Positions 9,125-20,300 are shown, counted from the stretch's first letter. The stretch is 64,000 nucleotides of DNA from an uncultured Prevotellaceae bacterium (GCA_947167935.1 CAMVJU010000001.1:62001-126000), one strand, 5' to 3'. Program-made: numbers and translations. Notes: generated by a model from the letters alone, not told the origin.

Positions 9125-9736
9125 TCAGAATTGTACTTCCGGTGCTTTCTGTGCGGCGGCATCAGCCTCAAACTTTGCCATCTTGTCGAAACCGAAGATG
9201 CCGGCGAGCAGCGTGTTGGGGAACTTACGAATCTTCACGTTGTATGTCTGTACGGCAGTATTGAAGGTGTTGCGGGCCTCGTTGATGCGGTTCTCCGTTC
9301 CTTCGAGCTGCTTCTGCAAGTCCATGAAGTTCTCATTGGCCTTCAGGTCGGGATAAGCCTCGCTGACAGCAATGAGGCGACCGAGGGCCTGCGACAGCTC
9401 GCCCTGTGCCTGCTGGTACTGCTGTAGTTTCTCGGGAGTGAGGTCGTCGGCATCGATGTTGATGCTCGTAGCCTTTGCACGGGCATTCACCACGCCTTCG
9501 AGCGTTTCCTTCTCATGTGCTGCATAGCCTTTCACCACATTGACAAGATTGGGAATGAGGTCGGCACGGCGCTGATAAGTTGACTGCACGCCAGCCCATG
9601 CTGTCGTTGCCTCTTCTTCTACTTTTACCATTCCGTTGTAGGCGCTGATACCCCAGATGACGAGTATGGCCACGACGGCTCCGATAATCATAGTTTTCTT
9701 CGAGAGTCCACCGGTCTTTGTTACATTGTTACTCAT
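9125..9736 (-). CDS. lemA: LemA family protein
   Basis: This 203-residue protein has one N-terminal TM segment (about residues 16-33), then the LemA-family coiled helices: EEEATTAWAGVQSTYQRRADLIPNLV, AHEKETLEGVV and ENFMDLQKQLEGTENRINEARN. LemA proteins are commonly encoded next to a TPM-domain protein, as here (the gene is 47 bases upstream). Their biochemical role is not established; links to membrane stress or quality control have been suggested. Confidence 0.92.
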   Translation of the reverse strand: MSNNVTKTGGLSKKTMIIGAVVAILVIWGISAYNGMVKVEEEATTAWAGVQSTYQRRADLIPNLVNVVKGYAAHEKETLEGVVNARAKATSINIDADDLTPEKLQQYQQAQGELSQALGRLIAVSEAYPDLKANENFMDLQKQLEGTENRINEARNTFNTAVQTYNVKIRKFPNTLLAGIFGFDKMAKFEADAAAQKAPEVQF

Positions 9737-9783
9737 GATGCTTGTTTTTTAGTTTGTTATTTATGATTAATGTTTATAGTTTT

Positions 9784-11157
9784 CTACCAGCGTCCACCAG
9801 AGCCTCCGCCGCCCCAGCTGCCGCCTCCGTATCCGCCGCTGGAATGGGAACTGCCTCCGCCGCCCCAGCTTCTTGATGATGAGCGGGAATGCCCGCCGCT
9901 ATAGCCTCCGCCAATATGGCCTCCGCCACTACCGGAATTTTCACCGAAATAGAGGAAGAAGGGGTTGGAACGAAGCTTCGTTGCTTTCATGTCGGCAAAT
10001 CCCACCTTGCGCGATACGCTTCGGCCGTAGTATCCCCAGCCTCCGAAGAGTGCCAGGAACAGGGCAAAGACGCCGGCACCTTGCATGCCATCATCTTTGT
10101 CGGCGTTGCTCTTTAATGCCGTCATCTGAGGCATGTCTTTTTCAGACATCAGGGCATAGGTGCCGCGTGCCAGATAGAGCATGCCGCTATCGGGCAGTTC
10201 GGCCTTCATGCTGGGAATAAGATAGTCTTGTGCAAGATGGTTGGTTTCCAGATCGGTGAGGTCACCTTCCAGGCTACGTCCGGGAGCAATGAAATAACTA
10301 TGGTCCAGATAGCCTACGACAATGACCAGTCCGCGGTCGTTGCGGCCTACACCGTAGTTTTTATAGATGCCGCGTACCATTGCCACAGGGTCATCGTTGT
10401 CGATATGTCCCACGATAACCATTGCCGATTCAATGCCGAACTGATCGTCGAGACGGCGCAGGATGACGTTGATGCTATCGACCACTTCCTGCGAGAGAAT
10501 ACTGTCGGGATTCGACACATACTGGTCACCGTCGGTGAGGTGAGGCATTGGGATGTTGTCGGCATTCCATGAGCGCGTATCCATCAACGCAGCCATTGGC
10601 GATACCGATGGCGATGGTGGCGTGGCGAGACCGAAAGAAAAGCTGCTGGCACAGAGGATGACGACGAAGCCTATGCAGATAGCCCATTTCCAGTAGTCCT
10701 GCAGATGAAGGCTGCCATGTTTTTCTTCCCATTCCTTGAGGAAGGTGTTGCATTCGCTTTCATAGCCTTTCTTCTGATCCCAGTATTTCTCCTGATAGTT
10801 CTTTCGTATGTCCTTCAGCTGACTATCTTTGTCAGAGACGAGCGCGCGGATCTCGCTCTTGAAGCTGGATTCCAGATTGGAGATTTCCTTGTTGTATTTG
10901 GCAGCTATGTCGCTCAGTCCTTTCTGCTTATCGGCGAAGGCTTCCACATCGCCGGCATATTTCTTGTTGGCACCCTTGCCCAGCACGACGATGACACCCA
11001 GAATGATTAGCGTGATGAGGGCAATGGAGTAGGGGGACATCTCTCCATATTGCTTTGTACCAGCTGAGGTAAGAACCCCCATAATGATGAGTATCGGAAT
11101 AACCATCAGGCAACCGCTCATCCATGTCAGTTTCTTATTGGTAAAAGGTATATTCAT
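9784..11157 (-). CDS. TPM-domain (YgcG-like) membrane protein
   Basis: This 457-residue protein has two N-terminal TM segments (about 12-33 and 42-60), a charged coiled-coil region (70-150), a third TM (about 155-178), a TPM domain (about 215-340, with QEVVDSINVILRRLDDQF and YGVGRNDRGLVIVVGYLD), another TM, and a Gly/Ser-rich tail ending GGGGSGGRW. TPM domains are found in thylakoid TLP18.3 and bacterial YgcG. The N-terminal half with its coiled coil is longer than in the simplest family members. It should work with LemA from the next gene. Confidence 0.82.
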   Translation of the reverse strand: MNIPFTNKKLTWMSGCLMVIPILIIMGVLTSAGTKQYGEMSPYSIALITLIILGVIVVLGKGANKKYAGDVEAFADKQKGLSDIAAKYNKEISNLESSFKSEIRALVSDKDSQLKDIRKNYQEKYWDQKKGYESECNTFLKEWEEKHGSLHLQDYWKWAICIGFVVILCASSFSFGLATPPSPSVSPMAALMDTRSWNADNIPMPHLTDGDQYVSNPDSILSQEVVDSINVILRRLDDQFGIESAMVIVGHIDNDDPVAMVRGIYKNYGVGRNDRGLVIVVGYLDHSYFIAPGRSLEGDLTDLETNHLAQDYLIPSMKAELPDSGMLYLARGTYALMSEKDMPQMTALKSNADKDDGMQGAGVFALFLALFGGWGYYGRSVSRKVGFADMKATKLRSNPFFLYFGENSGSGGGHIGGGYSGGHSRSSSRSWGGGGSSHSSGGYGGGSWGGGGSGGRW

Positions 11158-11166
11158 CTGTTTTTA

Positions 11167-11913
11167 TTATTCTTTTCCCGTCCAGAACTCCCACGAGGCG
11201 AAGGCCTGCAGCAGCAGCATCTCCAGTCCGTTCTTCACGGCGGCTCCGCGTTCAGCACCCTTGCGTATAAACAGCGTCTCGTCGGGATTGTAGATGAGGT
11301 CGTAGAGGATGTTTTTCTCGTCCATTGCCTCGTAGGGTAGGGCAGGGCACTCGTTGGTCTTGGGGAACATGCCTAGTGGCGTGCAGTTTACGATGACATT
11401 GTATTCTTTCACCACGTCGGGTGTGATGCTGGCGTACTGGATGGTGCCCGGGCGTTCATAGCGGCTGACCAGCACGGGCTCGATGCCCAGCGACTTCAGT
11501 CCGTAGCAGATAGCCTTCGACGCGCCGCCCGTTCCCAGCACCAGCGCCTTCTTGTGGTAGCTCTCGATTATCGGCTCGATGCTCTGCACAAAGCCGATGA
11601 CGTCGCTGTTGTAGCCGCGCAGCACGATCTTCGTCCCCTCATGCACCACGCGTATGACGTTGACGGCGCCGATGGCCCTCGCCTCGGGGCTGATGTAGTC
11701 GAGATACTCCATCACCTTCTCCTTGTAGGGGATGGTGACGTTCAGTCCCTTCAGCTCCGGATTCGAACTGAGCACCTCGATGAGCTGCTCGATGTTGGGA
11801 ATCTCGAAGTTGACGTACTTCGCGTTGATGCCTTCGTCGGCAAAGCGCTGGTTGTGGTAGGTCACCGAGAACGAGTGGCCTAAGGGATAGCCGATTAAAC
11901 CGTATTTGTCCAT
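11167..11913 (-). CDS. aroE: Shikimate dehydrogenase
   Basis: It reduces 3-dehydroshikimate to shikimate with NADPH. The protein is 248 residues, at the short end of the family. Seen are the substrate-binding IGYPLGHSFS, the catalytic Lys motif GLNVTIPYKEKV, AIGAVNVI, the nucleotide-binding loop GTGGASKAICYGL, NCTPLGMFP and the C-terminal LLLQAFASWEFWTG. It lies 9 bases upstream of the TPM gene and probably shares its transcript. Confidence 0.95.
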   Translation of the reverse strand: MDKYGLIGYPLGHSFSVTYHNQRFADEGINAKYVNFEIPNIEQLIEVLSSNPELKGLNVTIPYKEKVMEYLDYISPEARAIGAVNVIRVVHEGTKIVLRGYNSDVIGFVQSIEPIIESYHKKALVLGTGGASKAICYGLKSLGIEPVLVSRYERPGTIQYASITPDVVKEYNVIVNCTPLGMFPKTNECPALPYEAMDEKNILYDLIYNPDETLFIRKGAERGAAVKNGLEMLLLQAFASWEFWTGKE

Positions 11914-11918
11914 CTTGC

Positions 11919-11974
11919 CGTTATTTCGTTATCACGTTATTTCGTTATGACGTTATGACGATATCTCGTTATGA
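11919..11974. repeat. 8-bp tandem repeat, seven units
   Basis: Seven consecutive octamers close to CGTTATGA (CGTTATTT, CGTTATCA, CGTTATTT, CGTTATGA, CGTTATGA, CGATATCT, CGTTATGA) fill the gap between ubiE and aroE and include the ubiE stop codon. Confidence 0.8.
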
Positions 11975-12712
11975 CGCCTTCTTTGCCGTATAGAGCGTGC
12001 AGATCCCGCCGGTCAACCGCTTGAACGCTGTCTCCTGGAATCCAGCCTGCTTGAGAATTTCCATCATGCGCTCGCCCTGCGGGAAGGCCTCGATGGTGCG
12101 CCGCAGGTAGGAGTAGGCGCTTTTGTCTTTCGACACGAGCCGCCCGTAGACGGGCAACACGGTGTGTGAGTAGACGCCGAACAGCTGCTTCATGGGGAAA
12201 CGCGGCGGCGTGGTCAGCTCCACGATGACGAGGTGTCCGCCGGGCTTGAGCACGCGGCACATCTCGCTGAGCCCTTTGTCGAGGTTGGCGAAGTTGCGGA
12301 TGCCGAAGGCCGCCGTCACGGCGTCGAAGCTGTTGTCGGCATAGCTGAGGCTGAGGCAGTCCTCCTTCTCGAAGGCGATGATGTCCTGCAGGCCCAGCTC
12401 CGCCACCTTCTTCCGTCCCACCTCCATCATGCCCTCGCTGATGTCGGCGCCGACGAGGCGCTGCGGTTTCAGCATCTGTGCAGCCATGATGGCGAAGTCG
12501 CCTGTGCCGGTGGCGATGTCGAGCACCGTCTGCGGCTGGTACTGTTGCAGGAAGCTGATGGCCTTGCGGCGCCAGCCCTTGTCGATGTTCCACGACAGGC
12601 GGTGGTTCAGCGTGTCGTAGGTGGGCGCGATGTTATCGAACATCGCCTCCACTTGCTGCGCCTTTGCGCTGCCGGCCTCGTAGGGCTTTATCGTTTCCTG
12701 CTGGTAGGTCAT
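11969..12712 (-). CDS. ubiE: Demethylmenaquinone methyltransferase
   Basis: This SAM-dependent C-methyltransferase performs the last step of menaquinone synthesis (also called menG). The start [20 protein letters not shown] at 12712 is chosen; a 15-residue upstream extension is translated tandem repeat. The protein is about 247 residues. Motifs include [21 protein letters not shown], the SAM loop [28 protein letters not shown] and [17 protein letters not shown]. It is flanked by a 9-bp repeat array upstream and an 8-bp array downstream. Confidence 0.95.
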   Translation of the reverse strand: MTYQQETIKPYEAGSAKAQQVEAMFDNIAPTYDTLNHRLSWNIDKGWRRKAISFLQQYQPQTVLDIATGTGDFAIMAAQMLKPQRLVGADISEGMMEVGRKKVAELGLQDIIAFEKEDCLSLSYADNSFDAVTAAFGIRNFANLDKGLSEMCRVLKPGGHLVIVELTTPPRFPMKQLFGVYSHTVLPVYGRLVSKDKSAYSYLRRTIEAFPQGERMMEILKQAGFQETAFKRLTGGICTLYTAKKAS

Positions 12713-12716
12713 AGAA

Positions 12717-12779
12717 CTTATGGGGCTTATGTGGCCAATGGGGCCAATGGGGCCCATGAGGCCATTAAGGCCAAAGGCC
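12717..12779. repeat. 9-bp tandem repeat, seven units
   Basis: Units CTTATGGGG, CTTATGTGG, CCAATGGGG (twice), CCCATGAGG, CCATTAAGG and CCAAAGGCC run from just before the ubiE start to the purC stop. Related 9-mers occur on the other strand at 56931-56984. Confidence 0.8.
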
Positions 12780-13729
12780 TATTTTTCTTTCAGCCAGTTC
12801 TTCACATTCTGCTCGATTCTGGCGGCGATGTCGCCCTCAAGGGCGGCCTTGTCGAACTTCTCGCCCACGATGTGCTCGTACAGTTCGATGTAGCGGTCGC
12901 TGACGCTGGCCACATATTCGTCGGTCATCTCGGGCACCGTCTGACCGGGCTCGTTCATGAAGTCGTGCTCGATGAGCCACTGGCGCACGAACTCCTTCGA
13001 CAGCTGCTTCTGCGGCTCGCCCTTGGCCAGCTTCTCCTCGTAGCCGTCGGCGTAGAAATAGCGGCTGGAGTCGGGCGTGTGGATCTCGTCGATGAGGATG
13101 ACCTTGCCGTCGCGTTTGCCGAACTCATACTTCGTGTCGACGAGGATGAGGCCGCGCTTGGCGGCAATCTCCTGTCCGCGGGCGAAGATGCGGCGGGTGT
13201 AGTCCTCCATCACCTCGTAGTCTTCCTTCGACACGAGGCCCTGGGCGATGATTTCCTCCTTCGAGATGTTCATGTCGTGACCCTCGTCGGCCTTCGTTGT
13301 CGGTGTGATGATGGGCTCGGGGAAGCGCTCGTTCTCCTTCATGCCGTCGGGCAGCTTCACTCCGCACAGCTCACGGCAGCCGTTCTTGTACTCGCGCCAG
13401 GCCGAGCCGGTGAGGATCGAGCGGATGATCATCTCCACACGGAAACCCTCGCACTTCAGGCCCACCGTCACCATCGGATCGGGCGTGGCCAGCTTCCAGT
13501 TTGGGCAGATGTCCGTCGTGGCGTCGAGGAACTTCGCGGCTATCTGGTTCAGCACCTGTCCCTTGAAAGGGATGCCCTTGGGCAGTACCACGTCGAAGGC
13601 CGAGATGCGGTCGGTGGCCACCATCACCAGCAGGTCGTCGTTGATGTTATACACGTCGCGCACCTTACCGTGGTACACGCTCTTCTGTCCCTCGAAGTGG
13701 AACTCTGTCTTTGTTAATGCGTTTGCCAT
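12779..13729 (-). CDS. purC: SAICAR synthase
   Basis: It joins aspartate to CAIR using ATP, in purine synthesis. The start [17 protein letters not shown] at 13729 is preferred; 13 Asn/Lys-rich residues upstream are a translation of 9-bp repeats. The protein is about 316 residues, the longer form usual in Bacteroidetes. Motifs include [27 protein letters not shown], the ligand region [12 protein letters not shown] and [11 protein letters not shown]. It heads the - strand run down to 6683, and a -7 promoter-like element lies 72 bases upstream. Confidence 0.95.
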   Translation of the reverse strand: MANALTKTEFHFEGQKSVYHGKVRDVYNINDDLLVMVATDRISAFDVVLPKGIPFKGQVLNQIAAKFLDATTDICPNWKLATPDPMVTVGLKCEGFRVEMIIRSILTGSAWREYKNGCRELCGVKLPDGMKENERFPEPIITPTTKADEGHDMNISKEEIIAQGLVSKEDYEVMEDYTRRIFARGQEIAAKRGLILVDTKYEFGKRDGKVILIDEIHTPDSSRYFYADGYEEKLAKGEPQKQLSKEFVRQWLIEHDFMNEPGQTVPEMTDEYVASVSDRYIELYEHIVGEKFDKAALEGDIAARIEQNVKNWLKEK

Positions 13730-13736
13730 TTTTGCC

Positions 13737-13763
13737 TTATTCGTGTTATTCGAGTTATTCGTG
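13737..13763. repeat. 9-bp tandem repeat before purC
   Basis: Three units: TTATTCGTG, TTATTCGAG, TTATTCGTG. They are the same family as the ATTCGTG repeats at 7349 and the ATCCGTG repeats at 34260. Confidence 0.75.
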
Positions 13764-13800
13764 TTCAAAATAATAGTTTTTCGTGTTTCGAAATCGTTGG

Positions 13801-13808
13801 CAAAAATA
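13801..13808 (-). promoter_or_regulatory. Putative -7 box for purC
   Basis: On the - strand this reads TATTTTTG, matching the Bacteroidetes -7 consensus TAnnTTTG, about 72 bases before the purC ATG. No good TTTG -33 element lies 19-21 bases further up, so the call is moderate. Confidence 0.4.
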
Positions 13809-13931
13809 CAAAAAAATATCGAGATTTGGAAATACTTTGCAGAAAATATTCTGCACCGTTGCTTTTTGCTGACAAATATCTACTCCCCGATTTTTAGTGC
13901 AGCGGAAAAAATAGTAAGTGCGGCGAATCAT

Positions 13932-13997
13932 TTTGTTTCTTTATTGGGAACACTTTGTTTCTCTGCTAGAAACAGTTTGTTTCCACGTTGGAAACTT
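13932..13997. repeat. 22-bp tandem repeat, three units
   Basis: Three 22-base units start with TTTGTTTC and continue with a variable 6-base centre and GGAAC/GAAAC, so each unit is a partial palindrome (TTTC...GAAA). Confidence 0.75.
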
Positions 13998-14003
13998 TAT
14001 TTT

Positions 14004-14129
14004 GGAGGCTCCAGAATTTCGTGAGGAGCCTCTTTTTTTTCGTAAAGAACCTCTTTATTTTCGTGAGGAGCCTCTTTATTTTCGTGAGGAGCCTCTTTAT
14101 TTTCCTCTGGGGCCTCCAAAATTGCGCAG
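14004..14129. repeat. 21-bp tandem repeat, about six units
   Basis: Units of 21 bases with core GGAGCCTC, a T-rich or A/T centre and TTTTCGTGA at the end. The four middle units are most alike. The same 21-bp family, five units, occurs at 51121-51225, 37 kb away and also upstream of a - strand gene. Confidence 0.85.
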
Positions 14130-14243
14130 CCATTCCCCTCCCCTACAAGAGAGGGAAGAGGGTGCGCTTACAATCGAATCGTGTATCTGTTTTTGTCCAA
14201 TTTTTGAAGATTTTTGTTCAAATAAGCCATTGTTGTGGGTCAT

Positions 14244-14325
14244 CCTACACCGCCTACACCACATCCTACACCACGCAAACGCTTGATATCAAGTCGTTTA
14301 TGCGTAAGTGTAGGCAGTGTAGGCA
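14244..14325 (-). terminator. Large inverted repeat downstream of giant C
   Basis: Copies of CCTACACC at 14244, 14253 and 14265 face two GTGTAGGCA copies at 14308 and 14317. At the centre is the near-palindrome AAACGCTTGATATCAAG plus TCGTTT (14277-14299). It lies 28 bases 3' of the giant C stop on the - strand. It could end the giant-gene transcript, or be a mobile palindromic repeat. Confidence 0.5.
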
Positions 14326-14352
14326 ATTTTTAAAAACAATTTTTTTCAAAAA

Positions 14353-17300
14353 TCAGTTGCCGCCGCCGTTGGAATCGTCAGAGGCATCTGTACGGGCGCC
14401 GGAGCCGCCGTTGCCGGAACCACTCGAGCCGCTGCCGGTGTTGGCTACAGGTAAGCTGATTGTCACCCAGACATTCTCCAGATCGCCGTTGGTCTTGCGC
14501 AGCTGATACCTTGTTCCGTCGGTTTTTGCATCGGCAGGAACATAGTATGTCCTTCCTTCCCATTCGGTAAATTCAGGATTGGTAAGCACCTCAATCTGCA
14601 TGTAGTCCTTGCCGTCGCTGAAGACCTTGAAATTACCCGTAGGTGCGGCAGTACCTGTGCTATACTGAGTGCCGTTGGTTGCTGCACCATACGATGTGAA
14701 GTTGTAGGTCTTCTTCTCAAACGGACGGATGGCAACATAGAGTGGGGTAGTCAGCGACGCTCCGCTTTCGTTCTTCAGCTCAGTCCTTGCTGTGCCGTTA
14801 GCCGTTGCCGTCGGATCGACGTAGAACTTCTGTCCGACAAACTCACGGTACTTGCCGTTGGACAGGATCTCCACCTCAGCCAAATTGTTCTTGGTGACGC
14901 CAGTGGTCTGTGCCAGGCCTGAAGACCAGACGGTGCCACCGGTTTCTGCACTATACGATGTGAAGCTGTAGGTCTTGACATTGTTGTTCTTTCCGATGAC
15001 CACCTTGGTATCTCCCGTCACCTCTGCAGCATTGCCGCCGCCGAAGACGTTGCCGCGGATGTCGACACCCTCCACGGTAGCCATCTCGTAGGTGGGAATC
15101 CAATCTGCATCTGCGGATGTCTTTCCTTCCACGTCTTCGATAGGCTTCGACATCAGGTAGATGGGCTCGCCCACCATAGTGCCAACGTTCACATGCGGCG
15201 TGCCGATGACATTGGCTGCATTACCGCCGCCGTAGACATTGTAGATGGCACCGATAACATTGTTTACGGTTACAGTATTATTATCGCCAGGTATGTCTTT
15301 TGCAGGGATGAGCACATCGTAGCCTTCGTCACCACCAATCCTCTTCTTGTAGCATTTAGTGGTTGGATCATACTGATAGCTGCTGGGGTAGTAGGGCTTA
15401 GTGTTCGAACTGCTGTACTTTCCCTTCAGCACATTGATGTTCACCTGTGGGTCACCCACCATCACGGCATCAGCACCATAGCCGCCACCGAAGATATTGC
15501 CGATGCTGGTAAACGACTTGACGTTCAACACCGGGTCGGGCTGCCTGGTGCCGCCCGACGGCAACTCTGTCAGCGGATGAGGCTTACCATCCTCACCTGT
15601 CTCATAGCCATAGACAGAGTAGCCCGCATTGCAACCACCACAATACAGCTCGCCGATGATAATGGGTCGACAGCCTGTCTCCTCGATGTTCACCGTGATG
15701 GAGCCGCGGATGGCACCACCGGCATCGTTGCCGCCGAACACCTGGCCATAGGTGCCGTTAGTGATGTTGAGCACTACGTTACCATTGACGTCGGCATTGG
15801 CAGCGCCGCCGTAGGCCTTCTCCATGCCGCTGATACAGCCAATCTCCAGAACGGCATCACCGTCCTGTGGGGCATTATTGCCACCGCCGTAGGCCTCGCC
15901 GACGTCGTAGGTACATACCAAACCATCTTCCAACGTGGTACGAGACTCCACGCGTACATTACCCTTCGTATTAGAGCCGCCGTACACTTCATGCACGGTT
16001 CCTCCGTAGATAGTGATGTGCGTCTTGCCGGAGCCATAAGCCTTACTTGCCTTATCGCTGTCATCGGTATAGGCTAAATAGCCCACGTTGGCACCCGGAT
16101 TTGGTACGTATGTGGTTCCGCCGTCGTAAGAGACGTCGTCCTTACCGTTACCACCACCGAATGCCTCGCCAATCTCGTAGGTGCCGTTGATGACCACCTC
16201 TGTGGCAGGCACCGAGGCAGCATTGCCACCGCCATAGACGCTCTTAATGCTGGTCTTGTCACAACCGTCGATGATGACGTTGGCAACGGCTGATTTTCTT
16301 GAATCCACATCATCTGGATAATAGGCCGCCAAGTTGCCACCGCCATAGACGGCTTCCACCTCGTAAGCGTTGGTGTTCTTGGTGGGCTTGTCGATCACCG
16401 TTCCTGAGCTATTCTTCTGAACAGTCTTATAGACATGTACGGTGACATCGTTCTGCGGACTACCATTCAGGTTATTACAGCCGAAGATAGTACCCTTCAC
16501 CTCACATTTGTCATTCTCTATATCCTCATTCAGCTTCACCAGCACGTCGCCATAGACCTTGGCCTCAACGGCTGACACAGCAGCCTGAGCAGGAACAGCG
16601 GGTACATACCCTTCTTGTCCTTCAGTTCCTTGTGCAGGCTGCTCAGCTACAGCAGCCTTTGCCAACTGTCCCAGACCGCCACCATAGACATTACGGTCGA
16701 TTTCACCGCCCGTCAGAGTGACATTCGTCTTATATGTTGTTTCGTGAGTAGTCGTATACTTACCTTCTGCCCATGTGCCTTTCCTATAATATGTTGTACT
16801 TCCATCAGCCGTTGCATCTGCTGATGTAGGTGCGTAGACAGGATTACCATTTGTATCATTACCCGTAACTGTGTATAGTCCTGCTACTGATGCGCCTGCT
16901 GCTACGGTAGCCGCCACATAACGGTCGTCATCCCAGTTACCCTTGTTAGTGTCGGCCAATGAACCGCCGCCATAGACGTCTTGCTTCACCGTACCACCTG
17001 TTATGTTGACAGTCACATCACCTAAGGTGATACCCCTCTGGCCTCCGCCATAGACATCGCCATAGACGGTAGCGTTTTCAGCGATGGTCACTGTCGGATG
17101 GCTGGCTATGGCCAGTGTTTTAAGATACGTAAGGTAAGCGGCCTTAGAAGGATAATATTCCCAAACATATGGGCTGTTTTCGTCATCTTCATAATAATCC
17201 CACGCTTTGTATCGTGTACCAGTTAAATGTTTCGTCGAAGTATAGGTCATCATACGTTTGGAATTCCTTATTCTAGTAGGATAGGATGTTTGCGAAGTAT

Positions 17301-20300
17301 ATTCGGTGTATGTCCAATCAGGCTCGACTCCCTGACCAGCACCATATACATCGTGGTCTGTGCCACTTAATCCGATCTTGGCGTTGCCTGTAATGGTGAC
17401 GGTACTTGATCCACCGCCGTCTGGCTCTTTCGGCATTTTGTTCTCATCGAGTTTAAATTTACCCAATGAAGCTATTTGGCCGCCACCAAATACATTGCCG
17501 CCAACTTTGGTGTCGCCTTTAATGGTGACTATAGAGTTACCACGCACCAATGCCGAGTAGCCATGTGTCTTTTCACCAGCTCCGGCACCGTACACGCTTC
17601 CTATGATGTCGGGGTCATCACTTCCACCAGTGATGTCTATCTCCACCTTGGTATCATGTTCCACGCGGCCTACCTCACCGCCACCATAAACGTTACCATT
17701 CACCTTGGTGGCACCGCTGATGCAGACTTCCGCTTTGCTTACCATGGCTTTCTCACACGTGAATGTGGTGGCCTCACCCTTGCCTGCACCAAACACATTT
17801 CCAATCTTGGTATTTGTGTTTTCGTCGGGGCCAACCCTACCACCAGTGATAATGACTTTGCAAACACCTTTACCCTCAGGAAATATATTACTGCCGTCAG
17901 TGTCAGTAGTATACATACCCACATCGGCCAGGTCGCCGCCGCCATAGATATTATGGCCCACGGCACCGCCAGTCATGTTCACCTGTGTGGTTGAAAACAC
18001 ATGACCAGCCTCGCTGCCGCCATAGACGGAGCCTTTAACGTCTGCATTATCGCTGATGGTCACAAGGGTGTTGTCGGTGAAGACCATCCTGTCGAGGTTA
18101 GGATAGGTTCCCGCGTCGTGTATCTCACCACGACAGGCACCAAACACGTTGCCGGCACCATCGGGTATCGTCGTATCGTCGGGACCTACTTGGCCGCGAC
18201 TGATACTGACGGTGCAGAGGCCAGTGTTCTCGGCACAGGAGGATATGATTCCAGGAACGTGAGAGTCAGAATAATAGGGGTCGTCTGAAGCTTTTGTGTT
18301 TCTGGAGAATCTACCCACCGAGCCCATGGCGCCGCCGCCATAGACGGTGCGCACCACTTTACCGCCGTCCATGGTGACGGTGGCGTTGCCACGCACGATA
18401 CCCGACGAGCGGTTGAAGTAGTACTTCGTCACAGCATTGGAGCCTGTGCCAGTCGTGATGCTGTAGGTGTCGGTGCCACAGCCGCCGCCGTAGACGTTAC
18501 CACGGCTGCCATATTCGGCTCCGGTGTAGGTCGTACCATCGCTGATGAATGATATATTATCATCAGTTTCTATACCAATCTTTCCGCTATGGATGGTAAC
18601 ATAGGTATCATTGAGCACGTGGCCGTTCTCGCCGCTGCCATAGACGGAGCCCCTGATCCACGGAGTCGTCTGTGAGTCAGAGCTGGTTGTGCCAATGGTG
18701 ACATAGGTGTTGCTCGCCCAGGCCAACTTGTTGTTGGGGTCTTCACCAGTGGCATCGGGTGCAGCCACATCGCCTCGCGACGAGCCAAACACCATGCCGT
18801 TATCATGGCCGTTGATGCCGATAGTACCGCCGCTGATGGTGACCCAGGCAGTGCCCTCTGTACAGCCAGACGGCGTGCTGGCGGGCTGGGTGCCATCACT
18901 TGGGTTGTTGTAGGAGAACGTTCCCACCGATCCATACGCACCGCCACCATATACATTATGGTATATGTTGCCGCCGCTAATGCTGATCAAGGTATTTTTC
19001 TTAATGAGTCCGGCCTCCTTGGTAGAGAGGCTGCCCTTTCCACCGCCATAGACGTTGCCCATCGTGGCACCACCAAAGCCATCTTGGTTGTAGCCGATGG
19101 TACCGCCGCTGATATTGATCTCTGTACCCACGCTCATATCTTCATTCTCACTGTTCTTGGCAGTATGGCTACCCTGCACAATGGCCAACTCGCCACCGCC
19201 ATAAACACTGGCTTTCACATCGCCACCGGTCATGGTAATCTTAGTGCTGCCTGCAACGAGACCGCCAATCTTCTCTTCTGTGGAGGTGTCGTTTTCGCTA
19301 CCCATACCACCACCAAAGACACTACCGAAGGTATAACGAGGCACATCATCTGTCTGAGCACTTTGGCCCTCACCTGTGGTGACAGACTCTGTCACAGGAG
19401 TGCCGATGACGGCCGAACCACTGATATCAATCTCTGTGGTACCGCCCTCTGTAGTGCTTCCGCTGGCAACAATCACCGCACCCAGTTCGCCGCCGCCATA
19501 GACATTACTCTTTATATGACCGCCTGTGATGGTCAGTTTGGTCTGCTTGACACAACCCAGCTGCCACCACTTGATAGCAGAAATAGGTGTTTGACCATCC
19601 AATTGCGTCTGACGTCCCATGCCGCCGGCAAAGACATTGCCACCCTTGGTGTGGGTCAAACGGCCAGAGGCATCAAACTCCGTCTTGGGGATGTGGTTGT
19701 GCGTTTTCCAAGTAGCCCAATTCTCAGAAGTCCACTTACTTATGTCTGTTTGAGTGATAGTACTCGGAATATTAGATGAATTGGGCACAATATATTCATA
19801 ATCATTACCAATCGTACCGCCGCTGATGGTGATGTCGATGTGGCCACGACCCTTTGTAAAGAAGCCTGTAGTGCTAAATCCTGTTTCGGTGTCAGTATCT
19901 GCTCGCATCTCACCATAACCAGGGGTAGGCTGACCGTTCGTTTCCGCATCAAAGAGTCCATAGCCCACGGAACCCAGTCGTCCACCGCCATAGATGGAAC
20001 CGAGAATGTTGCCACCCTTGATTTCCATCTCGACGCTACCGGCAATATTACCTGCCGTGTAGGCATCGCCACCGAAGCCACGACCACCTCCAAACACGTT
20101 ACCATCAACATACGAGGTGCCCCAGTTGCCGATGGTTGGACCAGATATCGTGGTGGCAGCCTCATCACCCTCTCCCGTCGTCGTCACTTTACCGATGGTC
20201 ATCGTCACATCGCGCAGCACGTGACCATCCTCACCGCCTCCGAATACGGAGCCAAAGATTTTGCCGCCGGTAATCTCTACCTCCACATCCTTCACATTCG

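Larger units (their letters stand above)
13730..14352. other. 623-bp intergenic region rich in tandem repeats
   Basis: No convincing gene is present. In order it holds: a 9-bp repeat (13737-13763), a purC promoter-like box (13801-13808), a 22-bp repeat (13932-13997), a 21-bp repeat (14004-14129), a short C/G-rich imperfect hairpin near 14150, and a large inverted repeat (14244-14325) downstream of giant C. Plus-strand ORFs across the repeats have no similarity I recognise and are treated as spurious. Confidence 0.8.

Noticed and set aside
9124..9171. 16-residue N-terminal extension of PurM
   Set aside because: It overlaps the end of lemA, and the internal Met at 9123 matches the usual PurM start.
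12233..13717. 494-residue + strand ORF
   Set aside because: It is antisense to ubiE and purC, both of which have clear family motifs; its His/Val/Leu-rich composition is that of a shadow frame.
14004..14129. Possible CRISPR array
   Set aside because: Units are directly adjacent with no unique spacers and no cas genes are near.
13988..14506. + strand ORF over the 21-bp repeats (FIFVRSL-type repeats)
   Set aside because: A 21-bp unit gives open frames by chance; there is no start context, and the ORF runs antisense into giant C.
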